Below are positions 24,401 through 36,441 of a stretch of 64,000 nt of DNA, in pieces; the stretch's first letter is position 1; each line of letters begins with the position of its first letter. The position numbers and the translations under genes were made by a program. This DNA is from Voacanga thouarsii (taxonomy: Eukaryota > Streptophyta > Magnoliopsida > Gentianales > Apocynaceae), in contig JANUWF010001719.1 of assembly GCA_026120185.1 (NCBI GenBank), forward strand, positions 3,372,501 to 3,436,500, given 5' to 3'. The notes under the pieces are model-generated. The model ran no database searches and was not told where the DNA came from. It worked only from the letters and a program-made list of their open reading frames with translations.

Positions 24401-27041
24401 TTGGGGTCTTACAAGTATCCCTTGTCCTTATGGTTGTCAAAGTTGGATAACACCATGCACTTCAGAGCCTTCTTGTTGCTTCAGTAAAGCTTGTGCTAGA
24501 AAATCTTGCTATGCTCATGCAAATGCTGCTTGCTCCAAAGACTCTGCATCTCTTGAAGACATTGATATTGATAAAACAGCAGATGCTGCTGCAAAAAGAG
24601 CACTTTCTTCCTTGAAGGATCAAGTATCCAATAATTTTGATGTATTTGTCACTGAAGGTAAGAGTAAATTTTCTTCCTATAAGGATTGGGCTTCTAGAAC
24701 ATATTCTCATCGCATGTGCAACTAGTACTCACCATTCAGCCCCACAAAGAGATTTGCGTGTAATTATGGTTTATGACTTAGCTACTGGGCTTAATGTCTA
24801 ATGGAGAGGGGAAGTTGAATATATAGCCTAATAGGAAATATTTGTATTTTGTTGGGGTCACCCAGTTGACTATTTAATTTATTTAAACAAATAGAAAACT
24901 TGAGGTTGCACATATTATATATTTTATACATGTCCTTATGAAGTAGTGGACTCCCTAAATGTCTAAACAAAACAACATGGACCACGCTTTTCAGATCCAT
25001 TGGGTAGTTTAACGTTCCTGTCTATCTATTATGTATTGGTGTGGATGAAAGCATAATACTATTTATGCATGACTGTTTCTATTAGCTCAATGTAATCATC
25101 AATGGCATCTTCCAAAGTGAATTCTTCAGTGGTTTAGCATCTACATTCCGGTCAGTCTACTGAGCTTTCGCCGTATAGGGTGAATCATTGATGAGCACCT
25201 AAAGCTGCATGTTTCAAAGTAATTGGTTGTCTGCATATGTTGACCTTGTACTGAAATTTGCTTTGACCTTCTGCATTAATTGAAACAAGAATGCTATTTT
25301 TGCAATGTAATTCTATTGTCTCCACAAGATAGCCTGTGTTTTTTTTTCCCAGAACAGCATAGTAACTTCTAATTGACATGATATCATAAGTCTATATATG
25401 TTCATGAGGATGGTGTATTGGATAAATGGACTCTGAAAATTGAATATCATGCATTAGTTTTTTTTTTTTTGGGTGGTGGGGGGAGAGGGGAATGGGGGAT
25501 GTATTGTAGGTAATCTCATCTGTTTGATTGTATTCTGATTAAAATAATTTGGCAGTCCAAAGTTTAATATGGGCAGCCTCCTAAATGTCTTCTAGGTTGA
25601 AGTAATCCAGGATAACAGGACTCCAATGTCCTTTCTAATTGTGTAAGTGGATAAGAATTAGTTTAAGATCAATATTGTAAAAAATTATTAAATATTTGGG
25701 GTTAGGTGAGTCCAAAGAGAGAGAATATGATATATTGTGAGTAGATGACATTTTTTTAGAAATGAAAATCATATAAAATAATAATATAGTTGAATTAAAG
25801 TGAAATTTTGATTCGGAATGGGATTGGAAAATCTTTGTCCAAATAAGGTCTTAGTAAAATATTGTAGCTCCTTTAATGCCTTTGAGGCAAAATTTACTCT
25901 GCTTTTCCCTTGTAGTGGATTTAAATGAGTGTACTAACCAATTTCCAGCATACATCTTCATTAGTGTTTCAAGGCTTGTCTACATTTTAACATGGATTAA
26001 ATAGAGCAGGTTATCCTGCTTTTCTATATTTGTGGAATTTAGTTGCTGATTCTTTGATGGAAACTAAAATTGGTTTTATGCAAGGACTCATTTTCAACAA
26101 AATGCATATACTAAGAATTCCAGGTTGGTTAGAATAGTAGTGTTGTGTCGACCTTTAATGGGAACCACTGAAAGAATAACTAATGGCATGGTGTTGATGT
26201 AAATTGAATCCCACATTTCTAAATTTTCAAATGCTTCTTTTCCCACATTGATATAAGTAGATAAATCCAAGTTGTCCTCCTTGAACTTGATTGTTTGGGG
26301 AGAATATTGGTAGTTGTTTTACTTGATTTTTGATGATTCAATTATGTCAATTGGGAATCAAATGTAATGACTGGATAACACTTCAACTATTTTGATTAGG
26401 ATCTCCGTAATATGACATCTCAGCAAATTAACTTCATTTTGTGCCCTTTTTCAATTGACTAGGGAGAGATAAACAATCAGAGACACAAGGTGGTGATTCA
26501 GCAAAGAGTACCAGCTCTGAAACAGATGTTACTGAAGTGTTGAATGCTTGGTATTCTGCTGGATTCTACACTGGAAAGTAAGTAAAGTTCTCCAGAGGTT
26601 GGACACTTATGCTGTAACTTCTCTATTTTCTCAGTGAAGTAGTCTACCGTTAGTTGGCACTTTCACAGCGTGGCATGATAATATTGACGCTATACCCCAA
26701 ATATTTTTCTTTAAAAAAAAATTCTTTTGTATGCTGTTTGTAATTTTCCAAAAATAGCTGTCCTTATAAGCATCTCTGCATATGAACTTGTAACACTAGT
26801 CCTTTGCCCTCTGGTAGTTTAAACAACTTGTAAGACCTTCAGGTTCTATTTAGTGTTAATCATTCCTATAATACAGCATGCCATCTGTGGACGATTAAAT
26901 GCCAGTATTTTAGTTGTTGCAAGCTTTTGCTTCATAGTAATTTCATTGGTAATTGTGTTTTATGTTTTGAACTAATCCTACTTCCTATTGTAATCCAGGT
27001 ATCTTACTGAGCAGTCTTTGGCAAAAAATAGACATTCGTAG
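21486..27041 (+). CDS. SMN: Survival motor neuron (SMN) homologue
   Basis: Five exons: 21486-21575, 23021-23127, 24056-24657, 26463-26577, 26999-27041. They total 957 bases, 318 aa. All introns are GT-AG and phases agree. SMN is the core of the complex that loads Sm proteins onto spliceosomal snRNAs. Residues about 11-30 (DLWDDSVLINAFNDAISKYK) match the Gemin2-binding helix. Residues 296-307 (WYSAGFYTGKYL) match the C-terminal YG box used for oligomerisation. A coiled-coil-like EDYNQLLNKYYELEDQRQ segment lies in exon 3. Between the two conserved ends I see no Tudor domain; instead residues about 189-225 hold eight cysteines. The acceptor of exon 3 is taken at 24054-24055, because the nearer AGs at 24062-24065 break the frame. 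A second ATG follows the first directly. The gene converges on the SDR gene downstream. Confidence 0.9.
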
Positions 27042-27779
27042 CTGAAGTCGTCAGTGATTATTGCAAACAAGATTAGCAAGAAACCCATGCTGTGTCTAGA
27101 ACACTGTTAATCTCTACATAGTGATGTTCTGGGAAGTTTGTAGATCATTTAATCATGTTGTTGAAAATTTTGTTCCAATCAACAACTTAGGGTAGCTATT
27201 TCTGTTATACTTGGAAGCATTTTAAACGTTTAGCTGAAACTTCTAGTTGTTCAATGCTTTTGTTACCGCATTTCACTGGCGTATTTGACAAATCAAATCA
27301 CGAACGGGAAGCAATGCAAAGTGATATTATGGAGGCCTTCTGTTGGACTTCTATGCGTATTATTTTGGCATCATGTTATGTTGTTCATCTCTCTCATCGT
27401 TTACACTTTCCCAAAAGAAAAATGCATTTCAAAGTCAAGGTTTCTACTTGAGTACGTACTTAAGGCCTTCTATATTCTTTAACATTCATTTAATCTACAA
27501 AACTTCAAGAGGGTAGCTTTACTTGTTGCGCAGTTCCTATTCAAATTCCTTGCTGCATCTACCACTGAGTTCTTCAGGCATGTGTAGCCAAATTTGAGCA
27601 GCACTCAATGAAGATCATTATAAGTCAACACTTTCTTTGGTTCAGACTGGGAAATGTTGCATTTCTTTCGAAAACATGTCAAGTAATACAACACACACAA
27701 AGTGCTAAAGAATACATCTACATACTAACACGACTATAATGGAGGTTTTCGTCATTGTGATTCATTAATTATGCCCTCT
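27042..27779. other. Convergent 3' region between SMN and the SDR gene
   Basis: 738 bp between two stop codons on opposite strands. It must carry both 3' untranslated regions and polyadenylation sites. Open frames here are short and unlike any family. Confidence 0.6.
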
Positions 27780-30700
27780 TCAAGCTCTAATTGTTGCTGC
27801 TGCTTCCTTTATTTGCTCAATGGTGAAAATTCCAAAGAAGTCATCATCTCTGACAGCATTTATCACTGCGAAGGCAACATCTTCAACACTTACAGGTGGA
27901 GCCAAAAGTAAATCAGATGCTGGCAGAGAGCTCAGAGGTTTTATAAAGTTTTCTACAGCCTGTAAAATTCTCTCGACTGGTTCCCCTATCAAATTGAGGG
28001 GGATCTCAAAGCCATCGATTTTCCTCTTTCCATATATAAAAGCCGGTCTTAAAACAACACCTGTCATAAATAGAAAAACAAGAAAGCTAAGATGGAGAGT
28101 TTAGCAGCTGACCTACATATTTACTTCAGAAAGTGAATTTAACTGTTTACAATACATGCCATCCATTGGGTTCAGAACAAAGTACATAATTTCGGTAATG
28201 CATTACACAAAAAAGTTCCTCAAGCCTATCCACCAAGCAAAAGATGAACGAATCATGATGAGGTTTTACACATTGCCATCCTCAAATTTCTCCCATGCCC
28301 ATGATAGGAACGAAAAGGTAAGGTTATGAAAGCAAAAACTAACAAGCTATTCCTAGCCTATCAACTTCATTGCGCCATCTATCATGTTTTTAAATTTTTG
28401 TTTCCTGAGCCTGGTCCTAACATGACAAGAAACAGAAATGTTACTGGATATAAGTACCTGCGTTTGGATACTTTGAAAGAACCTCAGATTCTGCTTTCCT
28501 TTTTCCAGTAAAGTACCCAGATGAAAGCAAAAATGACGGCAGATTATAATCATGCACTGATATCAAGACAAACTTGGGAACTCCTGCATTCGGAGAGAAA
28601 GTGAAAAGCTGAGACAACTTTCCAAACATGGATGATAAAAAGCACGCTTAAAGTTTTTAAAACAATAATTCTGCCTTAACAATAGAGTGGTTAATAGTCC
28701 TCACCAAAATCTTTAGCAGCATTTACTGCCACAACATTAGCCTCGCCGTTAATCCTTTGCATTTGTTCCTCATTGCCAAAACCTCCAAGTGTTGAAACAA
28801 CTGCAGTGGCCCCAGCTAGCACGTCTTCCCAATTAGCATAAAATACATCACCTGCAATACATAACAATAATCTTAAAAATCCACACATGGAGATCTGAAA
28901 ACAATCCTGATAGAGCCAGGCAAGTCGGAGTCCTTGGTACATGAACTGGCAAGTTGGCACAACAAAATGTGTCTGGCCTAAATCTCAAAATCCAAGTATA
29001 AACACACTTGCAGCATAAAATATTCAACCAATTTAGCAGTGTCCTTAAGGAATGAACATGGCATGCAGATATTCAGGATGGGAACATTCTTAAAGAAAAG
29101 TATGCATAATACACAACAAAGCTGCTTAGTAATTGAATTGGGCTAAAATATAAACCCCATAGAGAATAAAATGAAAACAAAATCCACCATTTACAAAGTT
29201 GTGAGGACACAAGTCTTTGGCTGTTGATTCTTTAATATTCATTAGGTTCAATATGATAGGAATATGCCCAAGCATCATGGCACTTTAAAAGAAGGGGGAT
29301 GGAAGGCCAAGGCACAATTGAATGATCATTGGGAAGCCTCAAGAATCAAGGGATTTCAAGGATACTCTCAAGCCAACAAAGTCTACAAGCCGAGAATCAA
29401 GAAGTGTGTCAAGAGATGGGTGCTAAAAGGAGCTCAAAGTGAACACAATTACATATGGAAGATCAAGGAGCCTTGTGTCACGGATCGGCTATCTCACCAC
29501 CAATAGCCCGTGCGGTTCTAGCGAGCTTGATGACTAACAAAGAGGATTCGCTAGATCAACCTTACCTCAAAATAGCGGAAGCAATATCTCAACCCAAAAG
29601 GGAACACAAGATAAAGAAAGAACGTTGGAAGTGTGATGGTTTAGTGGCTAAGTGTTGGAAGGCTTTAGAAAGCAAGAGAGCTTCTTGGGAGAACTTAGCT
29701 TTCACTCAAGCTTGGATGAAACTACTTGAACTTGCTTGCTTCTTACAAATGAGAGGGGCTTGGCCTATTTATAGGCAAGCCTTGGGGACTTGCAACTTGC
29801 AATTTGGCCACTCGCTATACAACTTGCGTATCTACAAGATTCTAGAGAATTCTAGCCAACTCTAGTCTCATATATACAATTCTAGGCTTTTCACCACACA
29901 AGCCTAGAGACTCCCGGAATACTCTAGAATGTCCTATAATGTTTGACCAATGTTTGACCGTGGGCACCGCCGGGTCCTGCCCCGATACCCTCTAGTCGGC
30001 TCTAGAACGTTCCACCGTTTGACCGGTTGACCCATAACCGTTGGTCCCCTCGAGATGTTCTGGAACGTTCCCAGTCCCTCTTGGGCCGTTCTGGGCTGTT
30101 CTGGGCCTACGTGCCCGTGCCGCGTCCCAGCCTGTCTCGTGTTGGCACTCGAGTCGTGTGTCGTTGCGTGCAGGCCTCGTGCCATGCCTACGTCTTGCCC
30201 GTGCTCGTCCGTGTTGGGCTGGTGCCGTGCTCCTGTCCTACGCGAAAGTCTCGTGCCGTATGCGAGTTGTGCTCATGCTGGGCACCCGTCTGGCCCGTTC
30301 CAGACTTAACCATGAGCCTAGCTCCCGATCGTCCTGTTCTGGCCCCAGACCGTCTCGGTTGGCTCTGGGTCCTTCTAGAGTCAGCCCCGGGCGACTATGC
30401 CCGTTTCGGTTCGTTTTCATCTCGTTTGTTCTAGAACCTTCTAAAACCTTCAAGATTGTCCCATCTTGGACTATTTTTGCCCTTCGGTCTCCGTTCGTTC
30501 TGTCGAGCGTTGGTTCGTCCCTCATGCACGTCTTGACCCAACGTCCCATTTTTGTGATGGTTAACCTCTCCAGCGCCTCGTTTATGCATGATGGTGCCTG
30601 TTCCCACACTTAGGCACCTATCATCCCTTGTTGGCACCCGTCGTCCTGTCCTTGGGTCGTCACGATGCGGTCCGTGACACTTGGAAGGCAATTGAGGACC

Positions 30701-33700
30701 CAAAATAGCTTATTGTGAAGATGAATCAAGTGAAGGATCAAGGAATCGCTAAGGAGACCCAAGAAAAAGAGTTGGAGCAAGTTTTGAAGGTTGGAAACAA
30801 GGGATGCACAGCTTGGAGCATGCTCACACACCAAGCCATGCCAAGACAGCTAAAAATGGAGGATCAACGAATGACTAAGGAGACCTAAGAAAAAGAGTTT
30901 GACCAAGTTTTGAAGGTTGGAAATAGGAGATGCACGCGTTGAAGCACGCCCATGCACCAAGTCGTGCCAAAATAGCTAAAAATGTACATCTTAGAAGATG
31001 TGCACAGCTTGATGCACGGCCGTGTTGGAGTCATGCTATGTAGGAATTTTGCCTAGCACGGCCGTGCACTTTGCAGGCAAGATGCCATGTTTTCTCTTGT
31101 TAAGTTTTTGTTTTGATTCGGTTATGTTTTTGTCTCTACGACTTGTATTGACTTTTAAGGCAAATTAAACATGTTCTAAGGCCTCTTTTGACTAGGCTTT
31201 GCAACCCTAAGTAATTTATGTTACGGGATCTATACATGCCCCATTATAACATATTGTAAACAACTTGATTGATATTTTGGTAAATCATTAAGTCTCTTTG
31301 GGAGCTTTTCTCTTTAGGTTCTTTCCATAAACATCAAGACCATATTAGGGTTCTAGTTTTTACCTTAGATTAGGTCTCTATACCACTAAAGATGGATCAA
31401 TTCACTCTCTAATTGAAGTCTTAGAGTCTAGTGTCTCTTAGGTTTCTCTTACAAGATCAAATTGATTGCCTAGATTATCTTATCCAAATTGTTCTTCGCT
31501 CCTAGCTGGGTGGAGGGTGTTTGGGGGTTGATTCACTAGATTCAATTCATAGTTTTTAGGGTTCTAGGATCCTTTGTTGACCTAGAGTTCAAGTCTTTGG
31601 ATTGGGTATTGATTTTTCTTCAAGTATCCAACAACAAATTCCTGTTTTGGACAACAATTGTGATCTTGTCTTATACATCAATTGAGCTGCAAAATTCAAT
31701 TGGAAAAGGCCCCAAAGGATTCATATCACAATGCCTATGATTTTTTTTTCCCCATCAACCATTATCTATTCTCTATTTGACTTTTTAGTTTTCTGGTTTC
31801 TGCATGGCAATGACCAGACTCCGTTTGTTTACAATTACATCTACGCTATCAATAGGCCTCTCATCTCTGTGGAAGCTTTTCAACAACTCAAATCCATGAT
31901 GCAAACTCAGGATATCTTGTGAACCAACGAAAATTCCTACTTAACCATGATTACCTCATGCATGTTGAAGATAATGCTAGAAGGAATTCATTAAATTTAC
32001 TATTGTTTAGGTTTATTTCTCAATTTTACAAAGACAAATCATTTTCTAGTACAAAACTTATTTGGAATAACAGGAATGTTATTTCTTGAAAATTGACAAA
32101 TGGGTCAAAATGTAGAAAGATTTTTTCATGGTATGCATCTTATGCCTTGGCATCACTGTAGTCAAATTTATCCAAGGCACATAATCCACACTTATGGATT
32201 CTTAACACCTTAATAGACCTTAGTTCCTCACACTCATCTATCATCATGAGTGATCCTTAATCTGCCCAATGAGGATGGTAGCGTGCTTTCTTATTCTGTT
32301 ATTCTCTATCTTAGTTCATTAGTAGTAATAGACATGCGAGAGCAACGGAACTGACATCAATCTGTCATCACCTGATTGTGAAGAAGCATTGGTTATACCC
32401 AACAGATCTTTTAGTCTACATACTTCACAAAACTATGAAAACGCACAATCTGTAATAAGCATGCGTTCATGCATTAAAAGTGACTAGGACACATAAGAAT
32501 CTCCATGCAGAAAACATAAGTAGATACTGTTCATCCTAAGCGTGATAAAGAAATGAACCTGCCTGACTTCCATATGACTTCGTCTAACCATGAATCTGAG
32601 CCAGAAGGACGCCCTGACCTGTACAATTCATTGACCTTCAGGATGCATTTCTCCATGGATCTTAATATCCAAGAGAAGAAAAAACACAACACTTGCAAGG
32701 AATTGATCTTTTTTTGGAACCCAATCATCCATTAATAAACATATGAAAGGCAATTACAAAAAGAATGATAAAACTGAAATGCATGGGTAGAAAATCTTAC
32801 ACCTGCTAAGACTTATCACCTCAATACCCTTGGATACAGCAGCTTTGCATATGGCTGAACCAACAAAACCACTACCTCCTAATACCACAATCTGGAAAAA
32901 ATTGTAAGTCACATTTACTTACTAAATTTAAAGAGAACTGAATGTAACTTCTGATGTAAAAGACAAACATAACAGATATGCCATGCAGTCATACTCGCTC
33001 AGTCTTAACATCGGCCATAACATCAATTGTACCAGTATTGCTGTCCTCTGTTATGCTAGGCCCAGCATAGCTACATCTGATACCAATCTTATGGGAGCTA
33101 CAGCCGGAAAAAAGCATGTTATCATCATCAGTCACACATCACAAAAAGATCACATAAAGGAATAATTAAACTCCAAAAAGAATCTCAAGAAATTATTTGA
33201 CCCAATGAATACCCCCCCTTCCCACCCCAAAGGAAAGGGAGGAGGAAAAATGAGCAAATAAATGATGAATCAAAAAAATAAAAGGAAGAAGGAAACTGAA
33301 AGGGTGGAGGGGGAAAAAAACAACAAAATGAAGGATTATGTCAAAGACAACATGCTTAGCGTCAATTATATTGTTGGGAAGCGACGCAGACTTTTCAGCC
33401 ATCTCGAATAATTGCTTACATTTACTTTGCACATTAACCACTAAACAGTTATTCTGTTGAATACAATCAACACACAGAAATGGTGGATATTTCTGGTTTA
33501 TCCAAAATACAAGCAACAGTAATTAAATGCAATCTCAAGGATCAGAAAATTTTTTCATTACATTCAACTTTCCTGACATCATGATATAACTTACAGGGCA
33601 TAACCTTGACATAACAAATTAAGGCATGCAACAAACCTCAGAACATTTATGTCGACTGTGAAGTTAAAGACAAAGAGGCAACAGCAGAGAAATTTTCTTT

Positions 33701-36441
33701 TAGTTATCGTTGAGCAAATTTATGTATTTGTAACTTTAAGCCACTCAGCCATATAGGTTACTCTGTGCAACAAACCCCACCAACAGAAACAACTCTTGAG
33801 GATTATCCCCACAATGGTCACCACAAACAATATGTCAAATCCACAGCCTCTATTTTGGAAGACATCATATGAAAGCTCTCAACTGCATCATCTTTCATAT
33901 ACTTCTGGGACAATGGATAAGTGACCGGTCACACTCATGACAGCCACTAAGCTTGAACATACTTAAGATAACTGTAACCTTATCTAGTGTTACAATATTG
34001 AAGATTCATACTTTCATAGTGGGCATGACTAAATGGAGCTCATATGCATTTAGCTGTAATAGTCGTGTCATTCCATATCTTCCCATCTCTTTCATTAGTT
34101 TATTTACTCCTCATTTTAGCCTATCAAACAATAGGGGCATTATTCACAGTAAGACATATTGAAGTGTATTGATCTTGTAGATTTTTTAAAATCAATTCCT
34201 TACAATCTACCTTGGTTGAACTCCCTCCCAGGTGAATCCATAATGATTGCAGTGAACTCCTATATTCATCTATGAATCTCTTTTATGTTATGGCATACGA
34301 GGAGCTTTTTCACAGGCAGTGGCTTCGAACAACACTCCCGCAGTCACCCACCATATCGGAGCTGAGATTATTCTCAGCAGCTTGGTTAGGTCAATCTCTG
34401 TACAATAGCTTCTATTTGATGTAAGATAGAGATTGGCCTAAGGTGAGAATCAATCATCTAAGTAGCTTCTACTTCACAGGACAGGGCCATATGTGATTAA
34501 TCTGATCTTTACCTTTGACTTGGTCACTTGGGCCTGGGAAGAAGAGAAGGTTCGTACTCACTACCTCATTTGTTTCTGATAGCCAATGTTCTCTCAAAGA
34601 CCTTTATTCTACCATTCTTTTGCCTTTGACTTGCCTTCCACTGGCCGATCAATAGTAGTAGTAATTCTACCATGACTCGGGATAGGTTCATAAGCTCCAC
34701 ACCAGATGCTATGCATAACAAGTTTGCTGTTCAAGCTCTTCCATGACAACAACTATCTGGTATGAACTAACAACTGTACATTCTACTAACCTTAGCACAT
34801 TACGAAGCACAATAGCAGCCATTCCAGTACTCACTTTCTATTATTTGATCTTGTTAAATTCCATTAAATTAAAATGAATATCATCTTTTTTCCATTTAGG
34901 AAAAAGAAATATCTTTGTTTCTAAGCAATTTCTGGAAAACTATTGCATCCTTAGTTTGTGACCTGACAATCATATCCCAAGCATACATGTAACCTACACA
35001 TAGTCACATACTTAACCCTGAAAGAGATGCATGAGAATCAAGCACGCTTATCTTTAACCAAGATATGTATGGATCACAAGTGTAGTCCAGATTAGGGGTG
35101 TAAAGGAATCGAGCTTTTATCGAACATATTTGGGCTCGACTCGATAAGGGCTCAGTTCGAATTCGAAATATCGAGCTCGAGCTCGAATATAAACCTTATA
35201 TTTAGGCTCAAATTTTAAACGAGCCAAATTTGAATATCTAAGTATTAGGCTTAAAGATTCGCGAATATGTTCGATTAATTAATTAATTAATATATAATCT
35301 ATATAATTTATAATATATTATATTATAAATTACTTATTTAAATTTGAGTTTGAGCTTGAACTCGAATTCGAGCTTATTATAATCGAACTTCGAATCGAAT
35401 TCGAGCCTTAAAGTATTTCAAACGAATCGAGCTCAAGCTAAGATTTGATATTCGAATCGAACTCGAACTCGAATTCGAGCCCTGTGTAAAAATAATAAAG
35501 TTCGACTCGATTATCTTAAAGTTCGGCTTGATTCGATTCGAGTACACCCCTAGTCCGGATGGTACATCTATATTAGCCAAATTGGATACTTCGATATTCA
35601 TCACAATCATCAAAAGCTATTGACACACTGGACATAAACTACAAGTTAACTGGTCATGAATTCTCCTTGATTTGCATTAAAACTAATTAAATCTGGAACG
35701 AATTCTCTTTGATTTGCACCAAAACTAATTAAATCTTGATCCACTTACAAAGTGGCACTGCTCTATATACCAACAAAACTAGTTTCTCTTGCTAAAAACT
35801 AGTGCATAGACCATCATCTGGGTGTTAGGCAGCAAAAGATCAAACATGATGCATCAGACATCCTATTACTCACAATAGTTCCCAAACAAATACACAATTA
35901 TTCTACACTTCTTTTGCATTAACCTGACAAGATCACTTTTCTAATGACTTCGACAAAAATGGTAATTGAATAAATGAAAAACTTTAATGGTGAATTTAAG
36001 GATTTTCCAATCAAAAAGCTGGTTTCGAACATGAAATTGTAGAAATGTTCTTGTTCTGTGTATGTCAGCACCCCAACTGAAACAAGGTAACCCATTGTTG
36101 AAGATTGCATAAATCTACTCACAAAAACACTTTACAAGTAAATAACTACGACCCTGAAAAAGGAAATGTAAAATTAGTTGAACTCAATTTTTCAAAAGGA
36201 AAAGAAAGAGGTCACTCTTTAATCCACCAACTTATCAAAGTTGGAGCGTACAATCAACTAAAAATTAATACATGTTCTAGGAAATGCAACATCCCATGGA
36301 AGCAGAAAGTACTGACCGAAAGCGAGAAAGCTGAAGAAAATGAGGGTTGTGATGGGAAGGAAAAAGTGTAGCACTGCTGCTAGTAAGAGTAACAGTAGAT
36401 AGGGCTCTTGAAATGGCAGCCACAGAGGACAGCGATGCCAT
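27780..36441 (-). CDS. Chloroplast atypical SDR / Rossmann-fold protein (At1g32220-like)
   Basis: Seven exons in coding order: 36441-36317, 33097-32995, 32891-32803, 32618-32563, 28851-28705, 28583-28458, 28060-27780. They total 927 bases, 308 aa. Residues 1 to about 50 are Ser/Thr-rich and lack acids, as in plastid transit peptides. The Rossmann nucleotide motif GGSGFVG is at residues 81-87, an SDR-like YFTGK (YxxxK) at 197-201, and FGIFTIEQIKEAAA near the C-terminus. I recognise this as the plant NAD(P)-binding protein At1g32220, known from plastoglobules. The substrate is not established. The ATG has A at -3 and G at +4. The intron after exon 4 begins GC (32562-32561), not GT; any GT alternative nearby gives a stop. 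Introns 1 (3.2 kb) and 4 (3.7 kb) are enlarged by mobile DNA. Confidence 0.92.
28852..32562 (-). other. GC-AG intron 4 of the SDR gene
   Basis: The donor reads TCAG|gcaggt and the acceptor ttgcag|GTGATG. Joining them gives codons TCA GGT GAT (Ser-Gly-Asp), matching the family's SGDVFY. The GT six bases downstream in the donor region would join as AGG TGA and stop translation. GC-AG introns are a known minor class handled by the major spliceosome. The intron hosts the repeat described at 29254-31728. Confidence 0.85.
29254..31728. mobile_element. Putative solo LTR in the SDR intron
   Basis: A 2475-bp block begins TGATAGGAATATG and ends GATTCATATCA, complementary at nine of the first ten bases, with TG…CA ends. 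The flanks are caata (29249-29253) and caatg (31729-31733), 4 of 5 alike. The middle (about 29940-30680) is strikingly GC-rich for this window, and the block contains a degenerate tandem duplication of about 125 bp at 30733-30985 (words GACCAAGAAAAAGAGTT and CAAGTTTTGAAGGTTGGAAA). Long open frames in the GC-rich part have no family resemblance. TGATA…TATCA termini occur in Ty3/gypsy Tat/Athila-type elements, but that lineage is a guess. Confidence 0.5.
35093..35552. mobile_element. hAT-type MITE in SDR intron 1
   Basis: The 460-bp element has perfect 10-bp terminal inverted repeats TAGGGGTGTA/TACACCCCTA. The flanks gtccagat (35085-35092) and gtccggat (35553-35560) match at 7 of 8 bases, as for hAT insertions. 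The interior is built from TCGAGCTCGA- and TTCGAATTCGA-like words that fold back on themselves around an AT core. Non-coding. Confidence 0.8.

Noticed and set aside
30027..30703. Several overlapping open frames of 80-190 codons on both strands
   Set aside because: High G+C makes stops rare. The frames overlap in all phases, match no family and lie in a putative LTR inside an intron.
33193..33516. Minus-strand frame of 107 codons in SDR intron 1
   Set aside because: Hydrophobic and low complexity, inside an intron whose flanking exons join perfectly without it.
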